From Torreya grandis (lineage: Eukaryota > Streptophyta > Pinopsida > Cupressales > Taxaceae): 64,000 bases of DNA. Shown piece after piece: positions 59,400 through 64,000 of this stretch (its first letter is position 1; every line of letters starts with the position of its first letter). The translations under genes were made by a program, and so were the position numbers. The DNA is taken from the NCBI GenBank assembly GCA_037957365.1, contig JARHVA010000158.1, positions 1-64,000 on the forward strand, written 5' to 3'. The notes beneath the pieces are model-generated. The model saw nothing but the letters and a program-made list of their open reading frames with translations, did not search any database and was not told where the DNA came from.

Positions 59400-60153
59400 T
59401 ACAATGTTTCCTATAGATAAAAACATCCATGGATTTAGTTGATGGATTATTGTTTTTCATCATGAACTTTTCCAAAATTGCTTTGGTATATTTTTATCTA
59501 TCGCACATATAGTATGTTAAAATTTACAAAACTCTACACCTAAATAATAATGTAGGCTTGGCCTAAATTAATCATGTCAAAAACATAACATAAATTAGTT
59601 TTTGATTACTGAAGTGAAGTGGCCATGCTACCTATGATGGTAATATCATCAACATAGATAATGAGTATCACTATGTTATTGTCACTTTTAACATGTAAAT
59701 TTAGATCATAAAGACTTCTTATGATTCCATAATCTTGGAGGAGCTGATCTATTTTTTTGTAATGGGTTTGTGGAGCATGCCTAAGTTCCTATAATTACTT
59801 GACAAACCTATAAACCTAATGGTCACTCTCTAGGATGATGCATCCTTTTGGATGTACTATTTAAACTTCTTCACCTAAATCCCAATTCAAGGACACCTTC
59901 TTCACATCTATTTCATATACCTTCCAATCATACTAAAAGAGAATAATTTAAGTTAATAGACAATTTTTGGGGGAGAGTCACCATTTGTGTTGGTACTCAA
60001 ATATGTGCTAGCCTCAATAATTGCATAGGTTCTATTTTCTTCCAATTCAACATCCAAACTATTTTCCAATTTTTTTCTCTTGAGCCAAAACAAAAAAATA
60101 TATATAAAGATGGATAAAACTTGATATATTGGATAAGGACCTCCCTTCCTCAA
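59400..60153 (-). pseudogene. Ty1/copia reverse transcriptase remnant, minus strand
   Basis: On the minus strand: YEIDVKKVSLNWDLGEEV (the family's DVKxAFLNGDLxEEV, about 59930-59865), then IVHPKGCIILE, LRHAPQTHYKKIDQLLQDYG (about 59790-59725), then the catalytic box IYVDDITIIGS with YVDD at 59645-59656. A decayed LGIEI-like segment follows toward 59450. The open frame upstream (59953-60153) lies where the integrase-RT linker is expected. Reverse transcriptase copies element RNA into DNA. Stops and frameshifts inactivate this one. No integrase, gag or LTRs could be attached to it in the window. Confidence 0.8.
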
Positions 60154-60494
60154 CCTATTGGTAGAATATTATTTAAACACACATTCATCAATAGGTGGAT
60201 TCAACATGGCTCATTCTCCTTTCTATTGGTTGGGTGATTTACCATAAATCACTTGTCATCCATCTATTATAAATGAATGTGATATTAATCAATGTATTAA
60301 ATATAGAGATACATATGATTGATATCACACATATAATATAAGGATGATGGCCATATATGTGTAGATTAACCTTTCCCTAGTATAATATCATGGTACTTTA
60401 CTTTATCTAAAGAAGCTTTATAAGTAAGGACATATTTATTGATGTCTCTTATTATTTTTCTCTCCCTAACTTTGCCTTTTCAAAGTGCTAATAT

Positions 60495-60660
60495 TATTGG
60501 TTTACATTGTATTTTCATGATATGCACATTGTATGGTAGTTATATACTTCAATAATTCTTGGTTTTTAGTGTCTTTTCATGATATACACGTTGTATGGTA
60601 ATTAAAATTCCATGATTCTTGGTTTACATTATATTTTCATGATATGCATGGTTTTCATAT
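60495..60660 (+). repeat. Tandem repeat, about 61 bp, 2.7 copies
   Basis: Units start 'cttggtttacattatatttt' or a variant, then 'catgatatgcacattgtatggta' (60497, 60558, 60618). Confidence 0.78.
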
Positions 60661-60917
60661 ATAACATTTGATACTTTATATAAAAGTAAGTGAGACCTTG
60701 TTTACATGAACAATTGATGTCTAGAGTAGACACTCTTCCCTCTCTATGAGATGAGATAGGCATAGGCATTGTTGTTTCAATGTCTTTTACATAGGCACTG
60801 ACAAAGGTATATATTAGTTCTTATAATTTTGAATTGTAAAAATATACTTATTTTAATATTTTTAGTACATATACTTGGGGAAAATATAACTTATGTTTAA
60901 ATGTATTGTGTATGCAG

Positions 60918-61075
60918 GTTTGTCCTATGACATATGATAGTCCTAGTCAGATGATGAGTAGGAAAACTTCTCATGTTCCTCCCATATTTGAGACCCTATT
61001 TAAATAGTTGAGCCTACTAATGACTTATTTGAGCATGAAAAATAGATTGATCAAGATCATGATCTTCTATTAAGT
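60918..61075 (+). pseudogene. Exon-like segment
   Basis: After a GTATGCAG acceptor the frame reads VCPMTYDSPSQMMSRKTSHV and PPIFETLF, then shifts by one base and continues as EPTNDLFEHEK and DQDHDLLLSA. The function is unknown. It lies 105 bases before the next exon-like piece, in the same orientation. Confidence 0.4.
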
Positions 61076-61178
61076 GCATGTTTAAATGATTTTTTATTGT
61101 AGTTTAAAATTAATTTATTAATAATTGTTTTCAAATGCATTTTATGTTAATTTTATAATAATTCTTGTATTTGAATAG

Positions 61179-61328
61179 GCTCACCTGCAAGCTAGCTATG
61201 AGTGTAAGACCCATAGTCAAACCTTAGATAAATACAAGGCATTAGAGGGGTCTCCATCTACTATCAAGGCATCCCAGGGAGAGTCTTCTATGAGGAAGGC
61301 AAAGAGAGGGAGCCTATTTTATGAATAA
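61179..61328 (+). pseudogene. Terminal exon-like segment, 50 codons with stop
   Basis: After the acceptor 'tgaatag' an uninterrupted frame runs AHLQASYECKTHSQTLDKYK, then ALEGSPSTIKASQGES, then a basic SMRKAKRGSLFYE and a TAA stop (61326-61328). No stop inside makes this the best-preserved piece of the group. The basic C-terminus could suit a nuclear or nucleic-acid-binding protein, but that is a guess. Confidence 0.42.
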
Positions 61329-61349
61329 TATGTCTTATGCACATGAGAT

Positions 61350-61545
61350 GTACTTTTTTATATGCCTATATGGCAATTTATGAATTTTTGGCATTGTATA
61401 TGTGCATATGATATTCAACAAACATTAGATACTATTTTTGTAGATGTAATTTTCTATATGCCTATCACTTCAATATATGTATTATTGACATCGGATATAT
61501 GTGCCTATATTTTATGCCTATCATGGCAATCTATCTAATTTATAT
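61350..61545 (+). repeat. Loose tandem repeat around 'tatatgcctat..ggcaat'
   Basis: Variants of 'tatatgcctatatggcaatttat' occur near 61356, 61455 and 61508, two of them followed by 'attg..at.tatatgtgcata'. Confidence 0.45.
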
Positions 61546-63088
61546 TCAATTTTTATTTCATTATGTGTTATTATATAGTGTTATTTTGATATTCTAAACT
61601 ATTATATATTAAATATCATATTTAATGTTGTACCCAAATTAGGATTAAAAAAATATTCTTTTCAATCTTATAAATCTTGGATATCCCATATTTTTTTTAA
61701 ATTAAAGTTTTTATTTCATTGTGTTAGTGGAAATGACTAATGACACTCTTATCACTTAGGATTAATGGAATTCTTCTCTTTGTAAATACTTACTATAAAC
61801 TTTGGAGAAAATTATTAGTGTCATTATACCTCTTAAAATCATATAAAATTCATTCTCTAACTCATTTCATACATTCCATTCATAAACATCCTCTCACTCT
61901 TTCAATATCTTCTCACTAGGCAATCCTCTTAGGTTTCAAGTACCAAAACTTGATATAGGTATCAAGGAGTTAATATTATATCATATATGTTATTCTATGG
62001 TAAAATAAAACTTTCCTTAACTTTTTATAAGTTCTAAACACACTTAAACATTAAATTCCACATATATGGCTCACAATGGTCTCCTTAGGTTTCTAGCCTT
62101 TTTTGCGCAAATTCTCTTAGTTTGAGAATATATATAAACTTTTATGGAGATTTAAAACCTTTTATATATACCTTATATATCCTTATATTTGTGTGTAAAA
62201 TTCAATTACCTAAATCCACTCCTAGACCATACTTCCTTTGTAAACCGCCTTTTAATTAGGCCTAATTAGCCCTATCTTAAATCCATAGTCACCAAATCCA
62301 TATTGTATGGCCTTGAACCACACAAAAAACACTTTATTAATTTTAAATACATAAAAAAATGTTATATTATTAATTTTAATTAATTTATAAGGGTTAAAAC
62401 TCTTTCTATGGGGTTTTTGCTCTTGAAACCCTAGTTAGGCTTCTACATAGGCCAAGGGGCTATATAATTCAATATATTGAGTTATACAAAGTTTAAAAGG
62501 AAAAAAATGAAAAATATATGTATTTTTCACTCCAAAAACCTTATAAAATATGTGAGACATATAATTTATCTTTATTCTCTTTTCTAACCATCAAAACATA
62601 GGTTTTTGAGTCTTATTTAGGACTATGACAATAGGGTTTGTGTATCAATGAGTGTCAAGGAATTTATTAAGGGATTTTCCTATTATCAATAAATTATTTA
62701 CACATATAAACAACCATAAAAACCATTATATCCAATATCATACACATTTATACAAGAAAAGTCTCTCCTCTCTTTCTTGATTGTGCACAACAAGGCACCC
62801 TATAGGCTTATGACAACAACATGGAGTGTTAGTTCAATTTCAAATCTATAATGCATCTTATAAGAGATTAAAAACCTCATTTTATTATTTTACCATCTTA
62901 AAATTCCATATATTTAATTTCATACTTGAGAAGATTAATAAATAACTCTTATTTCCCTTTCTAATGTAGTTGTTAACCCAAAATAGGGTATAGACACGGT
63001 TTCTTTATTATATAAGATTGTATGTTGATTAGTTAACCTTATATTTTGTATTAAAAAAAATTTAAACCTCCACATAAATTATGATTCT

Positions 63089-63090
<2 letters not shown>
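61546..63090. other. No recognisable feature
   Basis: AT-rich sequence. No coding similarity was seen on either strand. Pieces near 62985 and 63210 share 'aaaatagggtata', but no larger repeat could be drawn. Confidence 0.3.
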
Positions 63091-63092
<2 letters not shown>

Positions 63093-63151
<59 letters not shown>

Positions 63152-63152
63152 A
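63093..63152. repeat. Compound (AT)n(AC)n microsatellite
   Basis: About 18 AT units, then about 11 AC units without interruption. Confidence 0.93.
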
Positions 63153-63499
63153 AATTCATACTCCCTTCATGAGAAATAACCATTTACTTTCATATTAGAC
63201 TATCATAGGCAAAATAGGGTATATGGGTAGAGGTAACCCTTTTTATCGAGTCTCCATGTATAAATGTCTTATTAATTTATATATAGGTTCAAAAAAATTA
63301 AAATTAATATAATTATGACTCAAAACTTACCAACCTAGTGGAATCACACCAAACTCCCTTCCTTGATTATGACCTATAGTCATTCATCCACTTGCAAACT
63401 TACACAAATGAAAACACATTCATGGCCTCAAGTACATTCAAGTATATCATGAAAATAATTAAATAACATACACTAAATTGAAAATCCACAACAAGACAA

Positions 63500-63950
63500 T
63501 TTCTAGGTCAATAGGTCAATTACCACCTAATAGGCCAATAAGTAAATTACCACCTAATAGGTCAATAAGGGACTATTTCAGATAATTTGGACTTATCTAT
63601 AGTCCAAATAAAAAATAATTATGCATAATATGCCTAAATTATTCAAAATTTTATAATTTTAAACTATCTCCAATCTAATAAATGGGGAATAGATCCAGAT
63701 TATTACCATACTCTTCACGTGCAACTTGTGCAAAACCCAAAAACTATTCATTTTCAAATATTATCTCTCATCCAATTTAGGGACATAAGACCATATTATC
63801 TAAAATAGTCCTTAATAGGTCAATAGGTAAATAGGTCAATAAATTTTATAACACCACCTAATAGGTCAATAGGTCAATATGTCAATTAAGTTTTTACCAC
63901 CACCTAATAGGTCAATAGGTCAATTACTCATTAAGTTTCTAGTTCTCTAG
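63500..63950 (+). repeat. 'aataggtcaataggtc' short tandem array, interrupted by a small element
   Basis: The 9-10-bp word 'caataggt' recurs at 63504-63567 and again from 63814 to 63925, together with a longer 'accacctaataggtcaat' unit. The array is split by the inverted-repeat element at 63568-63813. Confidence 0.78.
63568..63813. mobile_element. 246-bp MITE inserted in the aataggtc array
   Basis: Terminal inverted repeats of about 30 bases: AGGGACTATTTCAGATAATT on the left and AAGGACTATTTTAGATAATA read from the right. The 12 bases AATAGGTCAATA flank it on both sides (63556-63567 and 63814-63825). These could be a target duplication of 8-12 bp or simply array units. There is no coding capacity, as usual for such elements. 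The superfamily is not decided. Confidence 0.7.
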
Positions 63951-64000
63951 TTTAAGTTATAAAAATTGTCAAAGTTATCAATTATGTAGAGAATGTTTTT

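Overview
The window looks like a repeat-rich, non-genic stretch of a large flowering-plant nuclear genome. It is very AT-rich, CpG is visibly scarce, and nearly everything recognisable is decayed plant LTR retrotransposon: Ty3/gypsy pol, gag with a CxYHx3GH-type knuckle, an Athila-like primer site and Ty1/copia reverse transcriptase. There are also remnants of the plant mobile domain (PMD), a family restricted to plants and often carried by transposons. I found no intact cellular gene, rRNA or tRNA. The species cannot be told from the sequence.

Layout. 1-5600 is the 3' part of a plus-strand Tat-like Ty3/gypsy element (second RNase H, integrase, tandem-repeat 3' UTR, LTR-like block). 7830-8960 is a minus-strand gypsy integrase fragment, followed at 9130-10500 by an inverted homologue of that LTR-like block. 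11560-11930 is a PMD scrap. 12261-19999 is a complete but decayed minus-strand element (D) with 5-bp target duplications CTATG. 21129-22106 is a PMD pseudogene cut by a complete Athila-like element (H, 22112-27367, duplications ATAGG). 28860-32468 is the 5' half of a minus-strand relative of D (K). 32890-56436 holds two direct copies (A and B) of a roughly 5.6-kb LTR-like sequence. Copy A is split by a complete plus-strand element (C, 35230-46118, duplications CAAGG), and copy B preserves the unoccupied insertion site. 56455-64000 holds two small inverted-repeat elements, an unrecognised exon-structured pseudogene, a minus-strand copia RT fragment and several minisatellites.

C, D and K form one family: LTRs of about 1.2-1.3 kb, a shared unusual primer site (TTTGGTGAACCTgACTTA), and gag. 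None shows reverse transcriptase or integrase, so they look non-autonomous. C is the most notable. Between gag and its 3' LTR it carries an antisense two-exon PMD gene whose splice sites are in compatible phase. Most of its PMD exon stays in one frame, broken only by nonsense codons of the methylation-decay type. A 314-bp near-perfect palindrome lies just past its stop codon.

All boundaries were read by eye. Those backed by target duplications and paired LTR ends (C, D, H) are firm; the others are approximate.
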